DNA of 64,000 nucleotides from contig NZ_PDJQ01000001.1 in assembly GCF_002563855.1 (NCBI RefSeq), positions 1,860,001 to 1,924,000 on the forward strand. Direction: 5' to 3'. This DNA is from Tepidiforma thermophila (GTDB lineage: Bacteria > Chloroflexota > Dehalococcoidia > Tepidiformales > Tepidiformaceae). A model generated the notes under the pieces. It was not told where the DNA came from. It worked only from the letters and a program-made list of their open reading frames with translations, and ran no database searches. How positions within the stretch are numbered: the stretch's first letter is position 1; each line of letters begins with the position of its first letter. Both the position numbers and the translations under genes were made by a program. Below are positions 17,309 to 25,942 of this stretch, in pieces.

Positions 17309-17620
17309 TCACGCCCCCGACAGCTGTTCGGAGAGCCCTTCGAGCAACACCCTGACGCGTTCCGGCGCCGCCAGGTGCTGGCGGATGCGGGATTCAAACT
17401 CCCGCCGGTCCGGCGACTGGGACCAGCGTTTCCAGTCGCCGAGGCCGAACCAGGTGCTGATGACCACGAGGTTGTGCGGGTCCTCGCTATCGCGGAGCGT
17501 CTCCCCGGAAATGTAGCCGGGTTCGTCGAGGCAGCGGATGCGCAGCTGCCGAAGCAGCTCCAGGACGTTTCGTTCGTGTCCGGGGAGGACCCGACGTTCG
17601 ATGACGACCTTGACAGCCAT
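17309..17620 (-). CDS. ABM-domain (antibiotic biosynthesis monooxygenase-like) protein
   Basis: The 103-aa protein is a single ferredoxin-like ABM domain: VKVVIERRVLPGHERNVLELLRQL at the start, YISGETLRDSEDPHNLVVISTW in the centre, and a final helix. Such proteins are small dimers; some are cofactor-free monooxygenases, others heme or quinol handling. It lies 4 bp after the flavin reductase stop and shares a strand with a second ABM-like protein (18128-18412), so all three probably form an operon. The GGAGGG site 8 nt upstream supports ATG 17620. Confidence 0.8.
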   Translation of the reverse strand: MAVKVVIERRVLPGHERNVLELLRQLRIRCLDEPGYISGETLRDSEDPHNLVVISTWFGLGDWKRWSQSPDRREFESRIRQHLAAPERVRVLLEGLSEQLSGA

Positions 17621-17624
17621 AGCC

Positions 17625-18122
17625 TCAGCCCTCCGCGAGGGAGCGGTATGCGCGGCGGAAGTAAATCAGGGGCGAGCGTTCCGGGTCGAACCGCGCCCCA
17701 ACGACCCGGCCGATGACGATGGTGTGGTCGCCGCCGGGCAGCGCCTGGTGGAGCTCGCAGTCAATCTGGGCGATGGCCCCTGGGATGAGCGGGCAGCCGG
17801 TGAGCCAGGTCTCGGTTGGGATCGAAGGGTCAAACGCTGGCGCTGGCTCGCGGCCTGATGTCGCGAAGTATTTCGAAACGTTCTCCTGCCCGGCCGAGAG
17901 GATGCTAATCGCAAACCGGCCCGACTCGCGAATCATGCGGGGAAGGTGGTTCGTATCGGCGAGGCTGACCAGGACCAGCACGGGGTCAACCGAAAGCGAC
18001 GAGAAGCTCGAGACGGTTATGCCGTAGACCAGCCCGTTAAGTTCGGTGGTCACGATGGTGACGCCCGAGGCCCAGGAGCCGAGCGCGCCCTTGAAATCGT
18101 CCAGCGAAAGTGTGGCGGACAT
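17625..18122 (-). CDS. Flavin reductase (FMN-binding split barrel)
   Basis: The 165-aa protein is a flavin reductase of the HpaC/two-component monooxygenase type: FKGALGSWASGVTIVTTE, then GITVSSFSSLSVDPVLVLVSL, and GDHTIVIGRVVG with an RSPLIYFRR end. It would reduce FMN or FAD with NAD(P)H and hand it to an oxygenase. No canonical flavin-dependent oxygenase is beside it; the neighbours are ABM-like proteins and a Rieske protein. The start at 18122 is ATG, 5 bp after the muconolactone-isomerase-like gene ends. Confidence 0.88.
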   Translation of the reverse strand: MSATLSLDDFKGALGSWASGVTIVTTELNGLVYGITVSSFSSLSVDPVLVLVSLADTNHLPRMIRESGRFAISILSAGQENVSKYFATSGREPAPAFDPSIPTETWLTGCPLIPGAIAQIDCELHQALPGGDHTIVIGRVVGARFDPERSPLIYFRRAYRSLAEG

Positions 18123-18127
18123 ACAGC

Positions 18128-18412
18128 CTACGCCGGCGGCAACGACGGCACCATGTCCCAGAGGGCGTGGACCGTCGTCTCGACGAAATACCGGGCCAGC
18201 GGCAGCGAAGCGATCAGGGTGTCCATTTCGCGGGCATCGGCAGCGTCGTAAATGGCGAGGACGCCCACGCCGGCTTCGCGGTAGATCGCACGGATCTTGC
18301 CCTGGTCGTATTGGGCGCGGACTGCGCGGAGCTGCTCGCTGACGAGCGCCTGCCACTGCTCGGGCGGCATATCGTGCGGCTGCCGGGATACCAGCCGGAC
18401 GGAAAACAGCAT
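18128..18412 (-). CDS. Muconolactone delta-isomerase-like small protein
   Basis: The 94-aa protein resembles muconolactone isomerase: MLFSVRLVSRQPHDMPPEQWQALVSEQL, then GKIRAIYREAGVGVLAIYDAADAREMDTLIASLPL. Muconolactone isomerase acts in the beta-ketoadipate branch of catechol breakdown. Other members of this fold have no known activity, and no catechol-pathway genes are adjacent. The AGGAG site 6 nt upstream supports ATG 18412. It opens the small operon with flavin reductase and ABM protein. Confidence 0.75.
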   Translation of the reverse strand: MLFSVRLVSRQPHDMPPEQWQALVSEQLRAVRAQYDQGKIRAIYREAGVGVLAIYDAADAREMDTLIASLPLARYFVETTVHALWDMVPSLPPA

Positions 18413-18480
18413 GGTGGGCTCCTGGGAGTGGCGTGAATGGAAGTATAGCCCTGCCGCACCCCGCCGGCGATGCGGCCCGG

Positions 18481-19242
18481 CTAACGGACCAGGAGGACCA
18501 GGGCGGCCGCCGTGCCGTAGGCGATCACCGCGACCCGCAGCCACCGCTGGCCGAGCCTGCGCGCCAGGCCGACACCAAGGTATCCCCCGGCGAGCGCCCC
18601 AGCTGCCATAACTAGCACAGCCTCCCAGGCGACAGGGCCGAAGAGGACGAAATAGGCAACGGCAACAAAGTTGATGACTGCCGAGAGGAGGCCTTTCAGC
18701 GCATTCGAATGCTGGAGCTCATCGGGCAGGAGGATGGCGAGCGCCGCAAGCATGATGATGCCAAGTCCGCCGCCGAAGTAGGCGCCGTAGATGGCCAGCA
18801 CAAACACAACAGCGAGCAGCTGCGGCGATACCCGCGCCTGGCTCCCCGGGGGCGTATGAGCACGGCGGGCCAGCCGCGAGAGCGGCCCCTGGAATGCCAT
18901 CACGCCGCAGGCGAACAGGATGAGGAAGGGAACGACCGCATCGAAGGCCGAGTCGGGCGTGAGCAGGAGGATGGCTGACCCGGCCAGCGAGCCGAGAATG
19001 CTGGGCGCCGCGAGGGCCGCAACCCGGCCGCGCTGGCGGCGGAGTTCCCCGCGGTAGCCGATGCTCCCCCCGACGTACCCCGGCCAGAGCGCGACGGTGT
19101 TGGTCACGTTTGCGGCCTTGGACTGGTACCCCGCTGCCAGGAGCGCGGGAAAGCTCACCAGGGAGCCGCCGCCCGCCACGGCGTTGATTGCCCCGGCGGC
19201 GAATGCCGCTGCGGCGAGGCCGGCTGCACTCTGGAGGTCCAT
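18481..19242 (-). CDS. TauE/SafE family permease (sulfite/organosulfonate exporter-like)
   Basis: The 253-aa protein has about seven to eight membrane helices. An N-terminal AAFAAGAINAVAGGGSLVSFPALLAAG is the diagnostic TauE/SafE repeat start, with a second copy around YGAYFGGGLGIIMLAALAILL. Members export sulfite, sulfoacetate or other small anions. The sulfate operon is 11 kb away, so a link is only suggestive. It is divergent from the HAD gene at 19301. Confidence 0.85.
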   Translation of the reverse strand: MDLQSAAGLAAAAFAAGAINAVAGGGSLVSFPALLAAGYQSKAANVTNTVALWPGYVGGSIGYRGELRRQRGRVAALAAPSILGSLAGSAILLLTPDSAFDAVVPFLILFACGVMAFQGPLSRLARRAHTPPGSQARVSPQLLAVVFVLAIYGAYFGGGLGIIMLAALAILLPDELQHSNALKGLLSAVINFVAVAYFVLFGPVAWEAVLVMAAGALAGGYLGVGLARRLGQRWLRVAVIAYGTAAALVLLVR

Positions 19243-19300
19243 GCGACGCCCTACGCTGGCAAACGCGGCCCGTACGCGCCAGAGGCGCTAGGCTGGCGAC

Positions 19301-19849
19301 ATGGCTCGGCGGCTCCTCACCTTCGACCTCGATGGCGTGCTTTGCAGACCGCCCTTCGGCATCAACCCGGGCAGCGGGAGGGGCAAGCGCCGCGATGCCC
19401 GGGGCCATGCCGGCATCCTCTGGCTGACCGAGCGCTGGCGCTACATCGGCCGTCGCCCGATGCCCGGTGCGCTTGAAGCCCTCGATGAGGTCGCCGGCAT
19501 GTTCGACGTCGTGGTCGTCACAGCGCGCGGCGAGCAGGCTCGGCCGCTCACGGAACGCTGGTTTCGGCGCTATCTCGGGCGGGTCCCTGAGCTGCGGATG
19601 CGGCCGTCAGCCAACGAGACGTCGGCGCAGTTCAAGGTGCGCGTAATTCGTGAGCTCGGTCCCGAGGCCCACTTCGAGGATGACCCGTTCACTGCCTGCT
19701 GGGTAGCAGAACTGATTCCGCAGGTCTTTCTCGTCGACTGGCCGCGCAACCGGTGGCTGGAAGGCGGCAATATCGTCCGCGTGCGCTCAGTGGCCGAGGC
19801 TGTCCCGCTCCTCGCAGGGAGTGTTCAGGCCGGGCGGGCCGAGAGCTGA
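19301..19849 (+). CDS. HAD-like phosphohydrolase-fold protein
   Basis: The 182-aa protein starts with the HAD motif I FDLDGVL (catalytic Asp about residue 9), has a VVVTAR motif II-like segment, and a late FEDDPF segment for motif IV. A basic insert (GSGRGKRRDARG) follows motif I. The substrate is unknown. TAGGCT lies exactly 6 nt before the ATG with no ribosome binding site, so the mRNA is probably leaderless. The 3' end overlaps the convergent cinA gene by 25 bp. Confidence 0.75.
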   Translation: MARRLLTFDLDGVLCRPPFGINPGSGRGKRRDARGHAGILWLTERWRYIGRRPMPGALEALDEVAGMFDVVVVTARGEQARPLTERWFRRYLGRVPELRMRPSANETSAQFKVRVIRELGPEAHFEDDPFTACWVAELIPQVFLVDWPRNRWLEGGNIVRVRSVAEAVPLLAGSVQAGRAES

Positions 19850-21075
19850 CCGAGCAGGGCCCGCCGGAGGAGCAGCATGGCAGTCGTTACTGCCCGGCGT
19901 TTCACGGCGGCGCGTCCCTGGTTCATCGCGGTGGTGATGACGTACGCCTCCCCGTCCGGCGTTGCGACCGCAACGTGCACAGTTCCCGGCGGGATGCCGT
20001 CCTGCGGGTCGGGGCCGGCGACGCCGGTGATGCCGATCCCGTAGTCGGTACCGATGCGCTCGCGGACCGCGAGGGCCATCGCCCGGGCGGTCTCCTGCGA
20101 GACGACGCCGTGCTCAGCGATGGTTTCTGCCGGGACGCCGAACGCGATCTTTTGCTCGGTTTGGTAGGTGACCAGACCTGCGACGAAGTAGGAGCTGGCG
20201 CCCGGGACATCGGTGAGCGTGCTCGAAAGCAGCCCCCCGGTGCAGGATTCCATTACCGCGAGGGTGGCGCGCCGCTCGTGCATGAGGTCGGCGATGTGGC
20301 CTTCGAACGTGTCGTCGTCGCGGCCCCAGATGGCATCGCCGAAGATGCGTTCGAGCGCCTCTTCCACCGGCCGAATTCGCGCCCATGCCTCTTCGCGCGT
20401 GCGCGCCTTCGCACCGATACGGAGGTGGACGCCGTCGGCGCGGGCGTAGGTGCCGATGCCGATACCCGGGGTCGCGTACAGCGGCCGCGCCATCTCATCG
20501 ACCGTCCCCTCGCCGATGCCCACCGTCTTCAGGGTCCGGGTGACCAGCACTTCGCCGGCGAACCGCCGTTCGAGTTCGGGCTGGACCTCCTTGGTCCACA
20601 TCCGCTCCATTTCGGATGGGACGCCCGGCATGCAGACGATGATGTGCCCGTCGTGTTCCACCCACCAGCCGGGGGCGGTCCCGCGGGGGTTCTCGATCGG
20701 CCGGGCGCTTGGGATCAGCCATGCCTGCTTGATGTTCGACTCCGGCATGGGATACCCGCGTCCCGCGAACCACGCGCGGAGTCGCTGCTCGAGGGCAGGG
20801 TCGACGTACGGTTCCTCGCCGAGCACGCGAGCGACGCCCTCTCGCGTCAGGTCATCATCGGTCGGACCGAGGCCCCCTGTGGTGATGACGAGGTCGGAGC
20901 GGTTCCACGCCCGTTCGAGCGTCTCGACAATCCGCCCGAGGTTGTCGCCGACGACGGAGGTGTACAGGAGGTCGATGCCCAGCTCCGGAAGCCGCTGCGC
21001 GATAAAGGCGCTGTTGGTGTCGACGATTTCGCCGAGCAGGATCTCGGTGCCTATCGCGATGATTTCTGCCTTCAC
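19825..21075 (-). CDS. cinA: CinA: competence/damage-inducible protein, nicotinamide-nucleotide amidase
   Basis: CinA repairs or salvages NAD-cycle nucleotides. The N-terminal MoeA/Mog-like domain begins KAEIIAIGTEILLGEIVDTNSAF with VITTGGLGPTDDD. The C-terminal amidase domain (about residue 260 on) has TLAVMESCTGGLLSSTLTDVPGASSYF and GITGVAGPD. The start is GTG 21075: the family starts with this KAEIIAIGTE motif, and TAGACT sits 8 nt upstream without a ribosome binding site. An ATG at 21126 would add 17 residues. The 416-aa length is normal. Confidence 0.92.
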   Translation of the reverse strand: MKAEIIAIGTEILLGEIVDTNSAFIAQRLPELGIDLLYTSVVGDNLGRIVETLERAWNRSDLVITTGGLGPTDDDLTREGVARVLGEEPYVDPALEQRLRAWFAGRGYPMPESNIKQAWLIPSARPIENPRGTAPGWWVEHDGHIIVCMPGVPSEMERMWTKEVQPELERRFAGEVLVTRTLKTVGIGEGTVDEMARPLYATPGIGIGTYARADGVHLRIGAKARTREEAWARIRPVEEALERIFGDAIWGRDDDTFEGHIADLMHERRATLAVMESCTGGLLSSTLTDVPGASSYFVAGLVTYQTEQKIAFGVPAETIAEHGVVSQETARAMALAVRERIGTDYGIGITGVAGPDPQDGIPPGTVHVAVATPDGEAYVITTAMNQGRAAVKRRAVTTAMLLLRRALLGQLSARPA

Positions 21076-21169
21076 GGCCCGCAAGTCTACGAGCGGGACG
21101 CCCCCGGGGAAAGGTCGTCGCGACATGAGCGCCTGCCGGGCAGCCCGCTGCTGGGACGCAGCGAAACGG

Positions 21170-21982
21170 TCACGTGACAGGGAGTTCACCGGCGCGGGAC
21201 AGCGCATCCCGCACTGCCGTCCCGGTGCCGGCAATAACCGCGCGGCTGGTCAGCGCGGCGGGAGTCCCATCGCGGGTCAGCACCACACCGCCCGCTTCGC
21301 GAACGATGAGCAGACCGGCGGCGAGGTCCCACGGCTGGAGGTCGGAGTGGAGGTACACGTCCCACCAGCCAGCTGCAAGCCCGGCAAATCCAAGCGCTGC
21401 CGAGCCGGGGATCCGCAGCGATTGCATGCGCGGCCAGAGGTAGGCGGCGAGTTCGAGCTGCCGGCGCGCCCGCTCGGCGTCGTAGCCGAGGTCCATCGCC
21501 ACGACTGCGTCCGCAACCGTCGGGCAGGGACGCAGCGCGGCGCGGCGGCCGTCGACCGTGCAGCCGCCCCCCGCGATGGCGACCACTTCAAGCCCGAGGA
21601 GCGGGTGGGTCGTCAGTCCCAGCACGGGCTCGCCGTCGAGGCAGAGCGCGAGGGTAAACGCGAAATGGGCGATACCGCGGGAGAAGTTTTTTGTGCCGTC
21701 GAGCGGGTCGATGACCCACGTCCAGCCGTCCAGCGTCGTGGCGGATGCCGTCTCCTCGCTTAGGATGGCGTGCCCGGGGAAATGCTCGCTGAGGATGGCC
21801 ATTACCGCGCGCTCGACGGCAAGGTCGGTCGCAGTCACGACATTGCCGCGCCCCTTGACGCCTGTCACTTCGGCGTGACTGGCTGCCGCCCGGATGATGT
21901 CGCGGGCGACACGAGCGCAGTGCCTCGCGATCTCAAGCGCATCGCCGCCGGCGGCCGAGCGCGGGAGGTCAGCCTCGCTCAC
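21170..21982 (-). CDS. Inositol monophosphatase family protein
   Basis: This Mg-dependent phosphatase has all family motifs in its 270 residues: the SEET metal loop, WVIDPLDGTKNF (metal-binding DPLDGT), and the late WDLAAGLLIVREAGG. Members hydrolyse inositol-1-phosphate, PAP/PAPS-type bisphosphates or sugar phosphates. Since the window makes PAPS (CysC), a CysQ-like PAP phosphatase role is possible, but no motif here separates the subfamilies. Its ATG overlaps the stop of the nitroreductase gene (21979), so the two are coupled. Confidence 0.88.
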   Translation of the reverse strand: MSEADLPRSAAGGDALEIARHCARVARDIIRAAASHAEVTGVKGRGNVVTATDLAVERAVMAILSEHFPGHAILSEETASATTLDGWTWVIDPLDGTKNFSRGIAHFAFTLALCLDGEPVLGLTTHPLLGLEVVAIAGGGCTVDGRRAALRPCPTVADAVVAMDLGYDAERARRQLELAAYLWPRMQSLRIPGSAALGFAGLAAGWWDVYLHSDLQPWDLAAGLLIVREAGGVVLTRDGTPAALTSRAVIAGTGTAVRDALSRAGELPVT

Positions 21983-22593
21983 CCGTCCTTCCTCCGGAGG
22001 TCGCGGGGACTCACCTCGAGGTCGGAGCCCCAGCGGTCGACCGCGACCCGGTGCTGCAGCGGAAGCCGCCGCTGGGGGGCCGTCTCCTTGGCTGCGAGGT
22101 CGGGCGGGAGCGTGCTCGGGTCGCCGGGGTACCCGCAGGCGACAACCGCCAGGATGCGGACCTGCCCCGGGCAGCCGAAGACCTCGCGTACAGCGGCCTC
22201 ATCGAATGCCGCCATCGGGTGGGCGACCAGGCCGAGTGCCGTGGCCTGCACCATCAAATTCCCGAGCGCGATCCCGACGTGGAGGGGATAGAGCTCGCGC
22301 CGGCTGCCGTCGGTGCCTTCAACAACAATGTCATGCGAGGGGTCCGCGGCCAGCACGAAGAGCAGTGGTGCGTGGCGTGCCCAGTGCCGGTTCCCCTCGT
22401 TCAGGGCCGCGACCAGTCGTTCGCGAACAGCCTCGCTCTCGGCGACCAGGATGCGTGTCGGCTGGGTGTTGCCGTGGCTGGGGGCGCGGGCTGCGGCCTC
22501 CCAAAGGAGGTCGCGGGCCGCAACCGGGACCGGTTCAGGGCGGAATGCCCGGCTCGCGCGTCGGTCCCGAATCGCAGGGAGCAGCTCATCCAC
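21979..22593 (-). CDS. Nitroreductase family oxidoreductase
   Basis: The protein (204 aa from GTG 22593) is an FMN-dependent nitroreductase-fold enzyme. It has an AIRDRRASRAF N-terminal motif, an APSHGNTQPTRI segment, a LHVGIALGNLMVQATALGL helix and a terminal basic region. It would reduce nitro, quinone or other electrophilic substrates with NAD(P)H. GTG 22611 is an alternative that adds six residues; neither start has a strong site, and family alignment favours 22593. It is coupled to the inositol phosphatase and divergent from the DUF429 gene. Confidence 0.82.
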   Translation of the reverse strand: MDELLPAIRDRRASRAFRPEPVPVAARDLLWEAAARAPSHGNTQPTRILVAESEAVRERLVAALNEGNRHWARHAPLLFVLAADPSHDIVVEGTDGSRRELYPLHVGIALGNLMVQATALGLVAHPMAAFDEAAVREVFGCPGQVRILAVVACGYPGDPSTLPPDLAAKETAPQRRLPLQHRVAVDRWGSDLEVSPRDLRRKDG

Positions 22594-22639
22594 GTCCCCA
22601 TGGTGGCACACGCCCGGCTTCGGCAGCTACCGTGGTGCC

Positions 22640-23389
22640 ATGCGCTGCATCGGCATCGACCTCTCCTGGACGGCCCGCAGGCCTTCCGGCTTCGCGCTCA
22701 TCGACCCGGCCGCCGAGGGACTGGTCCGGACGTGGACGGCCACGCTTGCACCGGCCGAGGTGGCGGCATGGCTCGATGGGTTCGAGGATGCTGTCGTCGC
22801 GGTCGATGCGCCGCTCGTCAATCGCCCGGGTCGAACGGCTGAAGCAGAGCTGGCGCGGGCGCTGGGCCGGTACGGCGTGACGGCCTACGGCATCGGCAAC
22901 GGCTTCCTCGAACGGCGCGGGCTGGCGGCGGGACCCCGGCTCGGAGAGCTGCTCGCTGCCAGCGGCTGGTCATTCGAGCCCCCGGGCCCCGGGGCGGGGC
23001 GGCGGTTCGCGTTCGAAACGTTCCCTCGCGCCCTCATCCTGTCGCTGCTGGGGGCCGCGGACGTGCCCCCGTACAAGCGCGGCCGGCTCGCCGACCGTTC
23101 TGCAGCATTGGCGACCTGCTACGACCTGCTTGAAGCGGCGCTCATGGCTGCCGGCCTGCGTCTGGACTTCCCGCGGCCCGCCGTCCCGGCCGATGGGGCA
23201 TGTCCAACAGGGCGCGAGCTCAAAGCGGCGGAGGACCGGCTCGATGCCGCAGTCTGCGCATTTGCCGCGTGGCAGGCCGCAACCAGTGGGCTGGAGCCCG
23301 GCGACCTCTTCGGTTCAGCGGCCGCAGGGCTGATTGTGGTGCCCGGAGCTGCCAGGCTTACATCCGCTCGGGGGCAGACATCCCCATAA
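22640..23389 (+). CDS. DUF429 protein, predicted RNase H-fold nuclease-like
   Basis: The 249-aa protein opens with GIDLSWTARRPSGFALID, then VAVDAPLVNRPGRTAEAE, and later FETFPRALI and KAAEDRLDAAVCAFAAW. These acidic and FE-P motifs are typical of DUF429. Members are predicted RNase H-like nucleases with unknown targets. TACCGT is 6 nt before the ATG with no ribosome binding site, pointing to a leaderless transcript. Its 3' end overlaps argS (opposite strand) by 32 bp. Confidence 0.78.
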   Translation: MRCIGIDLSWTARRPSGFALIDPAAEGLVRTWTATLAPAEVAAWLDGFEDAVVAVDAPLVNRPGRTAEAELARALGRYGVTAYGIGNGFLERRGLAAGPRLGELLAASGWSFEPPGPGAGRRFAFETFPRALILSLLGAADVPPYKRGRLADRSAALATCYDLLEAALMAAGLRLDFPRPAVPADGACPTGRELKAAEDRLDAAVCAFAAWQAATSGLEPGDLFGSAAAGLIVVPGAARLTSARGQTSP

Positions 23390-25058
23390 GCCCGAGGACC
23401 CGGGCAAGCGCGATCCGTGCTGCGAGCACGAGCCTGAGCCGGGCCCGGCTGAGCGCCTCGTCATCCGTGATGACCTTCAGCCCGGGGTCGTTTTGCTGCT
23501 TGAAGGCGTCGTTGAAGGCGTGGAACGCGGTGGCGAGGTCCTGGGCGTAGTGGGGGAGGTGCTGCGGCTCAAAGCGCGTGGCGACCGTTTCGATGACGTC
23601 AGCCAGCCGCATCATCTCGCGGATGAGCGCCAGCTCGTGCGGCGCCGTGAGGCGGGCGACGTCGCCGCCTTCCGGCGTCAGCCCCTGCTCCTTCGCGCGC
23701 TCGAGGATCGAGCAGAGACGCGCGTGCGCGTACTGGACATAATACACAGGGTTCTCCGACGACTGGCGAACCGCGAGGTCGAGGTCGAAATCCATCTGCG
23801 CCCCGGGCGAGCGGAGCAGGAAGAAGAAGCGGGCAGCGTCCGTCCCGACCTCATCGATCAGCTCATCGAGGGTGATGATCTCCCCCTCACGCTTCGACAG
23901 CCGGACGACCTCGCCGCCCCGCTTCAGGGTGACGAGCTGGTAGAGCAGGATGTGGAGCGCCTCGGGGTCGGCACCGACCGCGCGGGTGGCGGTTTTGAGC
24001 CGCGAAACATGCCCGTGGTGGTCTGCCCCCCAAACGTCGACCACGAGGTCAAAGCCGCGGCGGATGAATTTTTCCCAGTGGTAGGCGATGTCGCTGGCGT
24101 AGTAGGTTGGCCGGCCGTCGGAACGCACGACGACGTTGTCTTTGTCCTCCCCGAGTTCACTCGAGGCGAACCAGAGCGCCCCTTCGCGTTCGACGAGCAT
24201 CCCGGCCTGGCGCAGGATGGCCATCGCCTGCTCGTAGGCGCCGCCCGGCTGGTAGAGGGACTTTTCGGAGTACCAGCGGTCATACCGCACGCCGAACCGT
24301 TCGAGCGTCGCCCGGATGCGGGCTACCATCAGCTCGATGCCGAGTGCGCCGAGTTCGGGCGGCATGGGTTCGCCCGGGGGACGCAGAAAGGCATCGCCGT
24401 GGCGCTCCTTCACCTCGCGCGCCAGCTCCACCATGTACTCCCCGGGATAGCCGTCAGGCGGAATGGGGACATCTCTCCCAAAGAGCTGCTGGTACCGGGC
24501 GTACAGGGTCTCGGCGAAGTAGTCCGTTTGCGTGCCGGCGTCGTTGATGTAGTACTCGCGCTCAACCCGATACCCCGCGGCGGCGAGAGCGTTAGCCAGC
24601 GCATCCCCGATGGCTGCGCCGCGCCCGTTCCCCACATGCAGGGGTCCCGTCGGATTGGCCGAGACGAACTCAACCTGGGCCGATCGCCCGGCGCCCAGCT
24701 CGAGATCCGCATAGGCCTGACCCGCTGCGATGATGTGCTCGACCTGCTGCTGGAGGAAGGGGACCGACAGGCGGAAGTTGACAAACCCCGGCGGGGCGAC
24801 CGACGCCGGTTCGATGGCGGGGTCGGCGGGGATGTGCTTCGCAATCGCCTGGGCGATCTCAAGCGGCGGCCGCATTGCAGCGCGGGCCAGGCGGAGCGGC
24901 AGCGTCGATGCGAAGTCGCCGTTCGCGGCGTCCTTCGGCCGTTCAATGGCGGCCCCGGGGATGGCGACATCGGGGAGGTCGCCGGCGGAGATAGCGGCGC
25001 GGGCCGCCTCAGCGACGATCGATTCGAGATGGGTCCGGATGGTTCGCGTGTCGGGCAT
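23358..25058 (-). CDS. argS: Arginyl-tRNA synthetase
   Basis: ArgS charges tRNA-Arg. It starts with the ArgS-specific N-terminal additional domain, then the class I site: VSANPTGPLHVGNGRGAAIGD (HVGNG for HIGH). The Rossmann domain follows, with a KMSK-like LSKREGEIITLDELIDEVG and a C-terminal anticodon domain ending in the QNDPGLKVITDDEALSRARLRLV region. The 566-aa length is normal. TACGCT lies 9 nt upstream of ATG 25058 with no ribosome binding site (another TAGGCT is 2 nt away). It is convergent with DUF429 and is followed by a DUF402 gene on the same strand. Confidence 0.95.
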   Translation of the reverse strand: MPDTRTIRTHLESIVAEAARAAISAGDLPDVAIPGAAIERPKDAANGDFASTLPLRLARAAMRPPLEIAQAIAKHIPADPAIEPASVAPPGFVNFRLSVPFLQQQVEHIIAAGQAYADLELGAGRSAQVEFVSANPTGPLHVGNGRGAAIGDALANALAAAGYRVEREYYINDAGTQTDYFAETLYARYQQLFGRDVPIPPDGYPGEYMVELAREVKERHGDAFLRPPGEPMPPELGALGIELMVARIRATLERFGVRYDRWYSEKSLYQPGGAYEQAMAILRQAGMLVEREGALWFASSELGEDKDNVVVRSDGRPTYYASDIAYHWEKFIRRGFDLVVDVWGADHHGHVSRLKTATRAVGADPEALHILLYQLVTLKRGGEVVRLSKREGEIITLDELIDEVGTDAARFFFLLRSPGAQMDFDLDLAVRQSSENPVYYVQYAHARLCSILERAKEQGLTPEGGDVARLTAPHELALIREMMRLADVIETVATRFEPQHLPHYAQDLATAFHAFNDAFKQQNDPGLKVITDDEALSRARLRLVLAARIALARVLGLMGMSAPERM

Positions 25059-25106
25059 CGAGCCTACAGCGTACGGTGCCTGCGCGGATTGCGACAGGCC
25101 GGCGGC

Positions 25107-25610
25107 TCATCCGCAACTAAACGGGAACCGGTGCTCCCGGGCGAGCCGCGCGACTTCCTCCGCCGCCCTCCGGGCGTTCGCCACGACATGCTCGGGATAG
25201 CCGTAGGCGACCCGGTGCGCTTCGAATTCGTCTTCGTCGAGCAGCTCGATGCAGCCGCCGGGGTAGACCTTCACATCGAGGTCGAGGTCGATATAGCCAA
25301 TCTGGCACCCGTCGAACGTGGGCGGTGTGGTGACGTTGCAGTACCAGAGCGCGGTGCGGCAGCCCGGGCGGGAGAGGCGAAAGACGTTGTACCAGCGGTC
25401 GCGCCAGAAATAGACGATGGAATCGTATGGGGAACGGAACTCCCCGCGGGATGTGTAGATGGGCGTGCGCGCGCGGTAGGCCGTGACGAGGAGGTTGCCG
25501 TCATCGGAGAGTACCCGGAACGGCTGGAGCCAGTGGGCGGTGCCGTCGTACTTCGTTGCCCTGAGGAGCACCCTGGCGCCCGGGCGGGCCCGCGCTGTTC
25601 GGACGTCCAT
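25107..25610 (-). CDS. DUF402 domain protein
   Basis: The 167-aa protein matches DUF402. It has a GRVLLRATKYDGTAHW-like start, a YDSIVYFWRDRWYNVFRL beta segment, then the hallmark GYIDLDLDVKVYPGG and LLDEDEFEAH acidic/metal segment, and a final basic helix. Relatives include nucleotide diphosphate phosphatases, so a small-molecule phosphatase role is plausible. TATCAT lies 6 nt before ATG 25610 and there is no ribosome binding site, so this is another likely leaderless gene. Upstream lies a 53-aa membrane peptide on the same strand. Confidence 0.85.
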   Translation of the reverse strand: MDVRTARARPGARVLLRATKYDGTAHWLQPFRVLSDDGNLLVTAYRARTPIYTSRGEFRSPYDSIVYFWRDRWYNVFRLSRPGCRTALWYCNVTTPPTFDGCQIGYIDLDLDVKVYPGGCIELLDEDEFEAHRVAYGYPEHVVANARRAAEEVARLAREHRFPFSCG

Positions 25611-25696
25611 TGCCGGATGATACACGCGGAACCGCGCTCGCCAAGCGATGTTACGTGAACTTCGCAAAAAATACTGGCCGGTAAGCCAGCAAATCC

Positions 25697-25858
25697 TTAA
25701 TCGTTGACGAAGACCAGGCCAGAGACGAGTCCCGCCACGAGGGCGATAACGGCGAGGATGTAGCAAAAGGCGACCGCGCCGGGGTCGAAGCTCTCCCGTA
25801 CATCGGTGTGCATGGGGGCCGCGTTCGGGTTGGCGGGCGCGTGATGGTGGTCGGCCAT
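25697..25858 (-). CDS. Small single-pass membrane peptide, 53 aa, His-rich N-terminus
   Basis: From ATG 25858 a 53-residue frame reads ADHHH at the N-terminus, a short proline/asparagine linker, and one hydrophobic helix (about residues 29-51) ending VFVND before TAA. An AGGA site 6 nt upstream fits. The layout resembles small accessory subunits of membrane oxidases or transporters, but I do not recognise it. The HHH cluster could bind metal. The frame is short enough that chance cannot be excluded; the ribosome binding site and clean membrane helix argue for a real gene. Confidence 0.55.
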   Translation of the reverse strand: MADHHHAPANPNAAPMHTDVRESFDPGAVAFCYILAVIALVAGLVSGLVFVND

Positions 25859-25942
25859 GGCAATCCTGCTCCAGGGAAGGTGCTGTCCGAATTCTTGCCG
25901 GTCTCGCTGGTTGGGTCACGCATGCCGAGGTAGGCTGGGGTC

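Noticed and set aside
23334-25658. A long plus-strand frame across argS and DUF402
   Set aside because: It is antisense to argS, a certain gene, and its translation shows only low-complexity charged sequence.
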